From NCBI GenBank assembly GCA_027886185.1, contig WOAB01000056.1, positions 3,844,001 to 3,908,000 of the forward strand: 64,000 nucleotides of DNA. The letters run 5' to 3'. Position numbers and translations under genes: made by a program. The number at the start of each line of letters is the position of its first letter. The stretch's first letter is position 1. Positions 11,056 through 22,859 of the stretch are shown here, one piece after another. The stretch comes from Rheum nobile (lineage: Eukaryota > Streptophyta > Magnoliopsida > Caryophyllales > Polygonaceae). The notes beneath the pieces were generated by a model, which was not told the DNA's origin, did not search any database, and saw nothing but the letters and a program-made list of their open reading frames with translations.

Positions 11056-14000
11056 ATGGTGAACACAAGGAACACGGTTCGAGCTGGTGTTGGGACTAGT
11101 CAGGATCCCAGACCAATCATAAGAGATGTTGGCCAAGGTGAGCATGTATCTGAATCCCATAATCAATCCAGGGACAATGATCAGGATCAGAGTAATGCAT
11201 CAGTGGTGTTTGATGTTGCAACAGTGGAGACAATTCGAGGAATTGTCATGCAAGCTATCGCTGATGCTATGCGACCAAGTGTGCCGCAGGCACAAGGCGT
11301 GCCGATTCCCCCACCGATTCCTATATTTGAGGAGCCAAGAAACCATGATGTCCAGGAGAATGCAGTCAGGACTAGGGACAACTATGGTCGTGCTCTGGAG
11401 ACCATCAGCTCTATGAGGCCTGACAGCTACAACGGAAAAGGGGAGCCAGTCAAGGTGACCCATTGGTTCTCTCACATGGAACGGCTGTTCCGTAATGTGG
11501 ACTGTACTGAGGCTGAAAAGGTCCACATAGCTTCTCTGCAGCTAAAGGAGGATGCTAGTAAATGGTGGGAGGGTACATGCTTAGCTGATAGCCCTGTATT
11601 GACCCGGTCGATGTTTAAGACCAAAATGATTGACTGTTTCTTCTCTCGTGCTATGAGAGAGGAGAAACACAAGGAGTTTTTGTACCCTAAGACCGATGGA
11701 TTGAAGGTAGCTGAGCTGGCAACCAAGTTCAATCATCTTCTGCAGTACGCCCCAGCTGAGATAACCAGCGAGGCACAAAAGATCTGGTACTTCCACGAGT
11801 GGATGAGTCTAGATATCAAGCCGTTGATGGTGCACCACACATGCTCTACTCTGGAGCAGTATGTGGATGTTGCCTACAAGCTGGAAGTGACTCTGGAGGA
11901 GTCAACAAAGAGACGCATCCGACAGAGGTCGATGCAGAATCAGAATCAGGGTGGTGGATTCAAGCGACCCGCGCCACCGTCTAGCTTTGCCAAGTCTGGC
12001 CGAGCAAAGACGGACATGACTCACGGAGGGTCAACGCAGCAGTCCAGTCAGAGCAGAAGTTCAGTTCAGTGTTATAACTGTGGTATTGCTGGGCACAAGA
12101 GCAATGAGTGTTAGAAGGAGAAGATATCGTGCTTTAGGTGTGGACGTGATGGTCATCTGCAGAAGTTCTGCAAGCAGGGGAAGAAGAAGGGAGTAGAGTC
12201 GCAGCAAGGGTCAGTTCATCAGAGCAACCGACCTAGGTTCAAGCCTGCCAAGACTCCTAGCCCGTCAGTTCAGATGACTGCTCAGAACAGGGGAAAGGCC
12301 CCAACTGTTTCTAGAAGTCAGGGTCAACGCTTGTACGAGATGCGTGAAGCAGATGGACCCAATGCTCCAATTGCTCAAGGTACTTTATACCTTCACTCTA
12401 CTTCAGTGTGCATTCTATTTGATTCTAGTGCTACGCATTCCTTTATTTCGGATAGCTGTGTTAGCAAGTTAGACTTAGTGTGCAACGATTCGTGCGACCC
12501 TTTCGTCGTTAGTCTTCCTAATGGAGAACGTTTGGTGGGAACCAAGCATCTGTCCGACTTTCCGATTACCATTCAGGGTAAGGAGTTCGAGGCAGATCTG
12601 ATCTGTATAGCCATGACTCCATACGACATTATCCTCGGTATGGATTGACTGACGCGTCACAAGGCGGTGATCGACTTCAGTTCAAGAATGGTGACGGTGT
12701 CATCTGGGGGCCAGTTCGTGTGCAAGTTCAAAGGTCGGAATGACGCTGATAACGGCAAGCTGATCAATGCGATGGCTGCGTTTAAGCTACTACGACAAGG
12801 ATGTGTCGGGTACCTTTGCTACTTGGATTCGCCCGCGAAGGATGGACCTGAGGTTCTTGATATTCCTGTGGTTAGGGAGTTTTCGGATGTCTTTCCGGAA
12901 GAAATTCCTGGATTACCCCCGAACCGTGACGTAGAGTTTTCAATTGATCTTGAGCCTGGTACGGCGCCGATTTCCAAATCACCGTATCGGATGGCTCCAG
13001 CTGAGATGCAAGAATTGAAGAATCAACTTGAAGATCTTCTTGACAAAGGTTATGTCAGGCCGAGTGCATCGCCGTGGGGTGCTCCGGTATTGTTCGTCAA
13101 AAAGAAGGACGGATCGTTCCGACTTTGTATCGACTACCGAGAGTTGAACAAGGTGACGATAAAAAACAAATACCCATTGTCTAGGATTGATGACTTGTTG
13201 GACCAGTTGCAGGGAGCAAAGGTTTTCTCCAAGATCGACCTGAGATCGGGTTATCACCAGCTCAGAATTCGTGAGCAGGACATTCCTAGAACTGCGTTCA
13301 GGACCAGATATGGTCATTACGAGTTCGTAGTGATGCCTTTTGGGCTTACAAATGCTCTAGCTGTCTTTATTGACCTGATGAATCGATGTTTTCACCAGTA
13401 CTTGGACAAGTTCGTAGTGGTCTTCATAGACGACATTCTGATCTACTCTTCGAGTGAAGAAGTCCACGAGGAACATATGCGGATTGCTTTGTCAATCCTT
13501 AGACAACATCAGCTTTTTGCTAAATTGTCTAAATGTGAATTCTGGATGAAAGAGGTGGCTTTCTTAGGCCACGTGATCAATGAGAATGGGGTTATGGTTG
13601 ATCCTCAGAAGATCGAAGCTGTGGCAAATTGGACACAGCCCCAGAACGTGAAGGAGGTGCGCAGTTTTCTTGGGCTTGCCGGGTATTATAGACGGTTCAT
13701 GGAGGGGTTTTCGAAGACCGCTCTACCTATGACCAATCTACTCCGCAAGGTTCACAAGAAGTTTGTCTGGAATGACAAGTGCGAGGCCAGTTTCCAGGAG
13801 TTGAAACGACGACTGACCTCGGCACCCGTGTTAGCACTTCCAGAGGGGAACGGCGATTATGTGGTCTATAGTGATGCTTCAAAGTGTGGTCTTGGTTGTG
13901 TTTTGATGCAGAGGGGCAGAGTCATTGCTTATGCATCCAGACAGCTCAAGACTTACGAAGAAAACTATCCGACACATGATCTTGAGCTAGCAGCGGTTGT

Positions 14001-15771
14001 CTTTGCGCTGAAGATTTGGAGGCATTACCTCTACGGTATAAGATGCCAAGTCTTCACTGACCACAAAAGTCTCAAGTATATATTTACTCAAAAGGAGCTA
14101 AATATGAGACAACGCCGCTGACTAGATTTGCTCAAGGACTACGACATGGAGTTGCTGTATCATCCGGGCAAGGCTAATGTAGTAGCTGATGCACTGAGCT
14201 GGAAGACAATGCACGAGACTGTAGTTTCTCTACTTACTGCTCAGACCAAGCTAAACCAAGAGTCATGCGACGTTGAAGTCTTGTATGACCAACGTAGAGG
14301 GTACCTGAGTATGCTGGAAATTCAGGCTACACTGCTGGATCAGATCAAAGAAAAGCAAGTCGATGACATCATCTTGGTGAAGTTAAGCAGTGAAGTGATG
14401 GACGGGAAAGCTCCCAGTTTCGTGATTCAGGATGATGGATCGCTGTGGTTTCCGGACAGAATCTGTGTGCCAGACACGAAAGGTCTTCGTCAGTTGGTGA
14501 TGAAGGAAGCTCATTCTTCAGCCTATTCTGTGCATCCAGGCTCCAGCAAGATGTACAAGGATCTGAGGAAGAAGTTTTGGCGGCCAAACATGAAGTGGGA
14601 TGTAGCGGACTTCGTGGCTAGGTGCTTGACTTGTCAGAAGGTCAAGATTGAGCATCGCATGCCAGGTGGTGAGTTGCTACCTCTCCCTGTGCCAGAGTGG
14701 AAATGGGAGGACATCGCCATGGACTTCGTCACTGGGCTACCCAAGACTCGAAGTTAGAGAGATGCTATCTGGGTAATCGTGGATCGGCTTACGAAGAGTG
14801 CTCATTTCATAGCCATTAAGACCACGTGGGAAGTCCAGAAGTTAGCAGAGGTCTATCAGAAGGAGATTGTCCGTTTGCATGGTATCCCAAAGACCATTGT
14901 ATCTAATCGAGATGGCTGTTTCATGTCGAGGTTCTGGAAGGAGCTTCATAAGGCTATGGGGACCGAGTTAAGGTTCAGTACAGCTTTTCATCCTCAGACA
15001 GATGGCCAGTCTGAAAGGACCATCCAGACTCTGGAGGATATACTTAGAGCTTGTGTGCTCGATCGTCCGACTAGCTGGGAGGACAGCTTGAGTCTGATTG
15101 AGTTCACATACAATAATAGCTGGCATGCTACAATCAAGATGGCTCCGTTTGAAGCTTTGTACGGTCGTAGATGCAGATCTCCGATTTGTTGGGACGATAA
15201 CGCCGACAAGATTCTGCTTGGACCAGAGTTGGTCGAGAGGACAGCTGCAAATATTACTTTGATCAGGCAGAGAATGTTGACTGCTCATAGTCGACAGAAA
15301 TCTTACGCAGATAAGAAGCATAGGAATGTCGAGTTCGAGGTTGGCGACAAGGTCTTCGTCAAGGTGTCACCTTCCAAAGGAGTTTTCAGGTTTGGTAATC
15401 GTGGGAAGCTTAACCCTCGCTACGTGGGACCGTTCGAGATTATGGATAGGGTGGAAACCTTAGCGTACCGCTTGGCGTTGCCACCATCGGCTCACCCGGT
15501 GCATAACGTGTTCCACGTATCTTTACTCAGAAAGTATGTGCCAGATGAGTCTTATGTGCTTAGCTATGAGGACATCGAGATTCAAGCTAATGGTACTTAT
15601 GAAGAGTTGCCCGTGCGCATTTTGGAGCGGCGGGAGAAGCGTTTGCGCAACAAGATCGTGCCGTTGGTACGAGTGCTGTGGTCCAAGTCAGGGACCGAAG
15701 AAGTTACTTGGGAGACGTGGGAAACCGAGTCAGATATGCTCAGGCATTTTCCCGAGTTATTTTCGGCCTAA
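11056..15771 (+). pseudogene. Element B gag-pol polyprotein, one frame with four in-frame stops
   Basis: From the ATG at 11056 (MVNTRN) a single frame of 1572 codons ends with TAA at 15769-15771. It is broken by TAG 12112, TGA 12646, TGA 14119 and TAG 14755, with no frameshift. Domains in order: capsid (WFSHMERLFRNV, KWWEGTCL); two CCHC knuckles (CYNCGIAGHKSNEC, CFRCGRDGHLQKFC); protease (LFDSSATHSFIS, with Ser where Gly is usual after Asp-Ser); reverse transcriptase (DLRSGYHQLRI, VFIDDILIYS); RNase H (YSDASKCGLGCVL, TDHKSLKYIF); integrase with its zinc-binding region; and a chromodomain-like tail. The second integrase acidic residue, normally in SDRD, reads SNRD. At least two stops are TGG-to-TGA type, as expected after cytosine deamination of a silenced element. 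Confidence 0.9.
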
Positions 15772-15794
15772 GTTTCGGGGTCGAAACTTATTTT

Positions 15795-15810
15795 AAGGGG
15801 GGGGGGGAGA
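15795..15810 (+). other. Polypurine tract of element B
   Basis: AAGGGGGGGGGGGAGA abuts the 3' LTR start TGTGATACCCC at 15811. This is the expected plus-strand primer site. Confidence 0.88.
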
Positions 15811-15921
15811 TGTGATACCCCGTATTTTTGTAAGGTTATTTTGGGAATTTTGGAATTTTTCCGAGTACCCGTTTAGTACGTCAGATTTAATTCAGGTAGC
15901 TTGAGACATTCTGTAATGTGC

Positions 15922-18306
15922 TGTAACACCCCCAAAACTTAACCCTTTTGGAAAGGTATTACCGCCAGTGACCCCAGTGTTCCTTACCGAGATCACCCAA
16001 GGCTTTACCAAATAAATACAATTTATGAAATGCAATTGATACACAATGATCAAGCATTAAATTCCAAAACATAACATTGTCAAGGAAATAAGAGTTACGG
16101 GATTACAACCCAATCCCGAATAGGTCAAAACATAGTTTAAACCAAACACAGCGGAAGACTAAGAAAGTATTTTACAATCGGAGTTATTGTCCAAAGGATC
16201 ATAACCTGATTAAAGAAATAATTAAAACATTCAAAAACCACCGCCGACTCCATAGTCCTTCTAATCTTCTGAGCTACTTCTTAACTGATGTGCCGAATCA
16301 AACGGATGACACCAGCCAACCATGCAAGAGAAAATATTGGTTGGTTAGTCTAAATGAATAGACTAACAAGGGTAAAAAGCAGACTGGTTCGAAGCAGTCA
16401 TATTAGGTTAGACTCACCGCTTCTCGGATAATAATCGATAGCGGTAGTCAACCATCATATTCCTACTGGAATAAACAAGAGATATGCACAAGAGAAGATT
16501 CTGGAAGACTGAATCTTCATAGAAATCGACTCGAAAGAAGACTCCAACGAAAATGAGTCTTTAAGGAAGTAATGACAAATCTGGAATGTTACAGAATCAT
16601 TCAACAATGATTTAAAACTGACTGAGATGCTTCGGTTCACGACCAACCTCATCGCCTATAGCGAATCCAGATTGGAAAGAGAACATACTACATTCAAGTC
16701 AAGACGAGTTTTCCTAGCTGCACTGAACTTAGCTGTACTACTCGCCCAATGTGTATTAATTATGTGCGTCAAGGTAGTACTTATCTGATTTATGTTTCAA
16801 AAACACACATCACGTTATAGACTTTTACATGTGTACCCCACCAATGGGACGACACATCTTAGTATACGTTTCGTCGAGAGTGACGTATATCGAAAGGTTT
16901 GTGACACCAGCTAAGTGTCCTGTCTCTACACACATGTGTAAGAGACCGATCATGATCATAGAATAGTACCAGATGGGGACGAGCCATCCCGATACCAGAT
17001 TATAAAGAAACGACTGTACAGAGTCCGAGTAACGTTCCTATCTAACAGTGCTAACTAAACAGTTACAGCACCACAACATTTACAAGATAAATCCACATAA
17101 AGGCCCGAAAGGTGATCACAGATAATAGCGTTGTTCTAACAGATATACAACCTATTATATGATTTTCAAAACAGTTTATCAAAACCGTTTCCAGACAAAC
17201 AGAATATTCATTCCAAATTAATTACTCAGATAAACTACTGATAATTAATGTAAATATGGAACGAAAGAGCAAGAGCGAACCACCACTTGCCTTACTCCGC
17301 AGAATAGTCTAAAGACGTCACTGGATTCCGGGCTCGACACGGTATAGTTCCGACAGCACAACAACCTTCGAGTCGACCCATAAAAGGAACCCTAAGTTAG
17401 ATCCGACATAAACAGTACGAATCTAAACACGGCGAAAGAACACGAAAGGAAAGACGCCACGACGACAACCGACCAAGCCAAAGCCACGAAGGCGTTCTGG
17501 GCACTGGCGGCGGTCGATGTTCTTGGCGGCGGTCGCCGTGAAGAACTCAGACGACACAGAACGAGAGAAAACTCACCCCAAAACACGAGTGGTTTGGCCT
17601 CCTTCGACTTGCTTTGGCTTCTAACCTCCAAGGCTAACCAAAAGCTTCACAAAGGCACTCTGGAAACACCACTACAACACCGACGAAAGCTTCGAAAATT
17701 CCGGCGAAGGCACAACTCCGGCGAGAGGCGAATTTGGCAGAGGTTTGGTGCTTGGATGGCTCAAAACCTCTCCCCCAGCACCTCCTTTTATAGCCAAAGT
17801 GTCTGAAGCGTTCAACCAAACCCTGAGACGCGGCCGAAAGCAAGATCGGCTCCCTCGATTTCCGCCGGCGACCAACGGACAATGCCCACTGGACAATCAC
17901 GGCGGTCGCCGTTTTTGCCTGCGGCGGGCACGCGGCGGTCGCCGTCGTTAGGCCTGTCGCGGCCAGCTAGAAGCTGACACGCTGACATCTCGGGCCCAAC
18001 CACGGCGGTCGCCGTTTCTGAACGGCGGTCGCCGTTTCTGAACGGCGGTCGCCGTTTCCCCCTTTTCCCGCCCATTCGGCTTTGAACGAGCTTGACGATA
18101 AACCGGGATAAAAATTATCGTATGCGAACGACAATTAAACTCCAAGGCACCTTGTCTGTATATTATTTCACTGAGAAAAATATTACAGATACAGAGCATA
18201 TTACAGAATGTCTCAAGCTACCTGAATTAAATCCGACGTACACAACGGGTACCCGGGAAAATTCCATAATTCCCAAAATAACCTTACAAAAATACGGGGT
18301 ATCACA
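15922..18306 (-). mobile_element. Solo LTR C, related to the LTR of element B, reverse orientation
   Basis: Read on the minus strand it starts TGTGATACCCCG and ends GGGGGTGTTACA, as the B LTR does, and shows similarity to B throughout. It is flanked by a perfect 5-bp TSD TGTGC (15917-15921 and 18307-18311). No internal region is present, so it is a solo LTR left by LTR-LTR recombination. A reversed TATA box lies at about 17785-17793. It carries GC-palindrome units at 17506-17539, 17899-17945 and 18002-18055. Confidence 0.93.
18002..18055 (-). repeat. Three perfect 20-bp tandem units carrying the GC palindrome
   Basis: ACGGCGGTCGCCGT begins at 18002, 18022 and 18042, joined by TTCTGA linkers, so the unit ACGGCGGTCGCCGTTTCTGA repeats head to tail. 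Related single units lie just upstream at 17899-17912 and 17932-17945. Confidence 0.93.
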
Positions 18307-18451
18307 TGTGCTCTGTATCTGTAATATTTTTCTCAGTGAAATAAAATACATACGACGTGCTTCAGATGTTTATACGCGTTCGCGTACGATAATTTTTATC
18401 CCGGGTTAATGTCTTGCTCGTTCAAAAGCTGAATGGGCGGGAAAAGGCAAA

Positions 18452-19013
18452 AACGGCGACCGTCGTACAGTAACGGCGCCCGCCGTCGCTGGGCCCGAGG
18501 TGTCAGGCCGTCGTCTCCTACTCTGGGCTCGCCAGGGCTAGGAACGGCGACCGCCGTAATTACGGCGCCCGCCGTAGGCAAAGTTGCGGCGCCCGCCGTG
18601 ATTACCCAGAAGTCATTACCCGTTGGTCGCCGGCGAGCTCTGGCCGCGCCGATCTAGCCCTGCTCGGCCTCGTCCAGGGTGATGATGATGTTCCCATTGC
18701 TTTGGCTATAAAAAGAGGTGTTGGGGGAAGGGTTTTGAGCCATCCCAGCACCGAATCTCTGCCAAAATTTCGTCTCGTCGGAGTGTTAGTTTCGCCGGAT
18801 TTCCGAAGCTTCGTTGGTGTCGGTTGGTGGTGTTTCCAGAAGCCCTTGTGAAGCCTTTTGGTTGCCTTTGGAGGTTGGAACCCAGGCAAGGCAAAAAGGG
18901 GTCGAAACGCGCATCATTTGGGTGAGTTTTTCTCTTGTTCTGTCGTCGGAGTTCTTCACGGCGACCGCCGTGATGAATTGCGGCGACCACCGCCAAGAAC
19001 GGCGACCGCCGCC
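18452..19013 (+). repeat. GC-palindrome clusters in the 3' LTR of B
   Basis: Units start at 18452, 18472, 18544, 18562 and 18586, and again at 18958, 18980 and 19000. Spacings are 20, 18, 24, 22 and 20 bp. The pair at 18544/18562 is joined by AATT and corresponds to the pair at 7108/7126 in the other LTR. Confidence 0.88.
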
Positions 19014-20638
19014 AGAGCCCAGAATGCCTCTTTGGCTTTTGGCTTTGGTGATCGTCGTTGTGGCGTCGTTCCTTTCGTTTTCTTTCGTCGTTTTAGATTC
19101 GTACTATGGTTATGTCAGATCTAACTTAGGGTTCCTTTTATGGGTCGACTCGAAGGTCGTTGTGCTGTCGGAGCTATACCCGTGTCGAGCCCGGAATCCC
19201 GTCGTTGTCATTAGGCTTGTTTCTATTCTGCGGATTAAGGCAAGTGATGGTTCGCTCTTGCTCATCGTTTCCATATTTACATTGATTATCCGTTATTTCA
19301 ATTGATTAATTAATTTGGAACGATTATTACTGTGTTCTTCTGGAAGTGATTTATAAACTGTTTTGAAAATCATATAATAGGTTGTATATCTGTTAGAACA
19401 GCGCTATTATCTGTGATCGTATTTCGGGCCTTTATGTGGATTTATCCTGTAACTATTATTGTGATGTATCTGTGTGGTTAGCACTGTTAGTTAGGAATGT
19501 ATTCGGACTTTGTCCGGTCGTTTCTTTATAATCTGGTGTCGGGGTGGCTCGTCTCCATCTGGTACTATTCTAAGATCACGATCAGTCTCTTTCACAAGTG
19601 TGTAGAGGCAGGACACTTAGCTGGTGTCACAAACCTTCCGGTGTACGTCACTCTCGACGAAACGTATACTAAGATGTGTCGTCCCAATGGTGGGGTACAC
19701 ATGTAAAAGTCTAATAATGTGATGTGTGGTTTGTAATATAAATCAGATAAGTGCTACTCGACGCACATAATTAATAAACCTTCGGCGAGTAGTGCAGCTA
19801 AGTTATAGTGCAGCTAGGAAAACTCGTCTCGACTTTGATCATAGTACGTTCTCTTTCCAATCTGGACTCGCTGTATGCGGTGAGGTTGGTCGTGAACCGA
19901 AGCATCTCAGTCAACTTTTAAATCATTGTTGTATGATTCTGTAAACAATCCAGATTTGTCATAATTCCTTAAAGACTCACTTCCGTTGGAGTCTTCTTTC
20001 GAGTCGATTTATGTGAAGATTCAGTCTTCCAGAATCTTCTCTTGTGCATACCTCTTGTTTATTCCAGTAGGAGTATGATGGTTGACTATCGTCATCGGTT
20101 GTTATTCGAGAAGCGATGAGTCTAACCTAATACGACTGCTTCGAACCATTCTGCTTTGTACCCTTACTAGTCTATTCAAGTAGACTAACCCATGAACTTT
20201 GTTCTCTGCATGTGGGCTGGTGTCATCCGTTCGATTCGGCACATCAGATAGAAAGTAGCTCAGAAGAATAGAAGGACTATGGAGTCGACGGTGGTTTTCG
20301 AATGTTTGAGTTATTTCGTTAATCAGGTTGAGATCTTTTGGACAATGACTTTGGTTGTAATGTATTTTATAAGACTTCCGCTGTACCCTACTTTATAAGA
20401 CTTCCGCTGTATTTGGTTTAAACTCTGTGTTAGCCTATTCGGGATTGGGTTATAATCCCGTAACTCATGTTTCTTTGACAATGTTATATTTTGGAATTGA
20501 ATGCTTTGATCATTATGTATCATTTGTATTTCATAAATTGTATTTAAAACGGTAAAGCCTTGGGTGATCTCGGTAAGGAACATTGGGGTCACTGGCGGTA
20601 ATACCTTTCCAAAAGGGTTAAATTTTGGGGGTGTTACA

Positions 20639-22859
20639 CCAATTTCTAGAGTTATCTAGTTGCTCCATGAGGGGAATAAACAACCCCAAGACAATGAAGG
20701 TTCGAGCTCAGCTGGGAAGCAGAACGATCATTGTTCTTATCGATAGTGGTGCAAGCCACAACTTCATCTCTCATCGTCTCGTAGAGGAAGGGAAAATCCA
20801 GGTCTCTCCAACACCTACGTTTGGGGTCAAACTGGGAGATGGTAAGCAACTACAAACTAGTGGGATTTGCTTGGGTGTGCCGCTGAGGTTGGGGACATAT
20901 GAGGTAATGATTGATTGCTATCCGTTTAGCTTGGACAGAATCTACGTTATTTTAGGGGTAGCTTGGCTGGAAACTTTGGGAGATGTGACTGCCAATTGGG
21001 CCAAGATATCAATGGTGTTTAAGCAGGAAGACAGGATAGTCACAATCTTGGGGGATCCCTCCTTATCTATAGTCCCTGTTTCAGCGCAAGCAATTCGAAA
21101 AACCACGGAGGTCGAGTTCGGCGTCTTAGTGTGGGAACTGCAAAGTACTGATGTTGGGATGCCACGGGGCAGTTCAGTGTCGACAGTCCCTACTATTTTG
21201 AAAGGGTTACTCAGCAAATTCGCACCGTTATTCGAAGAGCCCAAAAGCCTACCACCTAAGAGGTTCGTCGACCATCAGATTCATCTCAAATCTGGAATAC
21301 AGGCTATTAGCGTCAAGCCTTATTGGTATGGACATTATTAGAAGGATGAAATTGAGAGGTTGGTATCTGAAATGTTGGGTGCATGGGTGATACAACCAAG
21401 TCAGAGTCCGTTTTCCAGTCCGATGCTTCTCGTAAAGAAGAAGGATGGTAGTTGGCGGTTTTGTGTGGATTACAGGGCTCTCAATGCTGCAACGATTCCT
21501 AATAAGTATCCGATTCCGGTGATTCAAGAAATGTTGGATGAGCTCGAAGGGGCCAAGATATTTTCCAAGTTGGATCTTCGATCTGGATATCATCAGATTC
21601 GAGTGGCTGAGAATGACGTGCCAAAGACAACATTTAGGACGCATTCAGGGCATTACCAGTTCTTAGTAATGTCGTTTGGGCTCATGAATGCGCCAACTAC
21701 GTTTCAAGCAGTCATGAACGACATATTCAGACCTTTTCTGCGGAGGTTTATACTGGTATTTTTCGATGATATCTTGGTTTACAGTAAGTCTGAGAAAGAG
21801 CATGTGCAACACTTATCCTCGGTGTGAAGTATTCTCAGAGATCAACAGTTTTTTTCTCAATGGAAAGAAATGTACTTTTGGGCAGCAAACTGTGGAGTAT
21901 TTGGGGCATTTGGTTTCTGAGCATGGCGTGTCCATAGACCCGGGAAAGGTGTCAGCAATTCTAACTTGGCCAATTCCGTCAACAATGAAGGCAGTTAGAG
22001 GATTTCTGGGGATTACAGGTTATTATAGGCGCTTTGTCAAAGATTATGGGAAGATTGCAAGGCCTTTGACACAACTTTTGAAGAAAGAATCTGGGGAGAA
22101 GTTTGTATGGAACGAGGAAGCCAACAAGGCCTTCCAAGCTTTACAAACGGCCATTACTACGGCACTGGTGTTAGCACTTCCTGATTTTCAGAAGCTTTTT
22201 ACTGTTGAATGTGATTCTTCGGGAGTCGGGGTTGGTGCGGTCCTTATGCAACAAGGCAAACCGTTGGCATATTTCAGCAAGGGACTAGTCTCTGCTACCT
22301 TGTCCAGATCAGCCTATGAGAAAGAATTGATGGCCTTAGTGTTGGCGGTTCAGCATTAGCGACCTTATTTGCTGGGAAGAAAATTTATTATAAGAACCGA
22401 TCACAACAGCCTTCGTCACTTACTCAAGCAGCCTATTACAACTCCAGCGCAGCAGAACTGGATCGCGAAGCTGATCGGGTTCGACTTTGAGATCGAGTAT
22501 AGAATGGGAAAGTCAAACCAAGTTGCAGATGCTCTCTCCAGGAAGATGGATATGATGGTGTGTAATGCTATCTCTATACCCTTTTGGGTCAGCTGGGATG
22601 AGATTCAGACGGAAGTGGAATCCGATGTGAAGTTGCAAAAGATCAAGCTTAGTGTGATAAATGGTAAAGCAAGTCAATTTCAACTAGTCAATGGCAGATT
22701 ATTTTACAAAGGGAGGATTGTGATATCAAATCAATCACAATGGATCCCCAAGTTGCTGCAAGAGTTCCACACTACTCCAACCGGGGGGCACTCGGGGGCT
22801 TTAAGGACATATAAGAGGATCTCGGCCAGTTTATATTGGACTGGAATGATGAAGCATGT
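20639..22859 (+). pseudogene. Element A protease, reverse transcriptase and RNase H, broken
   Basis: Continues A after element B. The protease has an intact-looking active site (VLIDSGASHNFIS). A TAG at 21339-21341 comes before the RT fingers (LLVKKKDGSWRFCVDYRALN). The RT continues through DLRSGYHQIRV and the catalytic VFFDDILVYS, then shifts frame between about 21790 and 21840. It goes on as VEYLGHLVSEHGV, FLGITGYYRRFVKDYGK and RNase H (VECDSSGVGVGAVLMQQGK). A TAG at 22357-22359 comes before the RTDHNSLRHLL and ADALSR motifs. The integrase zinc-finger region (GGHSGALRTYKRI) has begun when element D interrupts at 22860. The encoded enzymes would copy element RNA into DNA. One frameshift and two stops make it inactive. 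Confidence 0.88.

Larger units (their letters stand above)
6765..20638 (+). mobile_element. Element B: Tekay-like chromovirus (Ty3/gypsy), full length with a nested solo LTR
   Basis: The ends are TGTGATACCCC...GGGTGTTACA, and a perfect 5-bp target duplication CCAAT lies at 6760-6764 and 20639-20643. Order: 5' LTR, tRNA-iMet primer-binding site, an extra acidic ORF, gag-pol in one frame, polypurine tract, 3' LTR. The integrase ends in a chromodomain-type tail (EELPVRILERREKRLRNK ... VRVLWSKS), which with the LTR of about 2.4 kb points to the Tekay/Del chromovirus lineage. B inserted between the gag and protease regions of A. Stops and an active-site change make it non-functional now. Confidence 0.93.
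15811..20638 (+). repeat. 3' LTR of element B, interrupted by solo LTR C
   Basis: The LTR begins TGTGATACCCCG, is broken at 15921 by solo LTR C, and resumes at 18312. Its TATA box is CTATAAAAAG at 18706-18715, and it ends GTGTTACA at 20638. Without C and one duplicated TSD it is about 2.44 kb. It lacks the 540-bp duplication of the 5' LTR. GC-palindrome units lie at 18452-18599 and 18958-19013. Confidence 0.92.

Noticed and set aside
7890..19305. A 163-164-codon ORF present in both LTRs of element B (7890-8384 and 18814-19305)
   Set aside because: Its conservation is explained by LTR identity. It lies in transcribed LTR leader DNA, overlaps other open frames, and has no recognisable domain; the membrane-like stretch is compositional.
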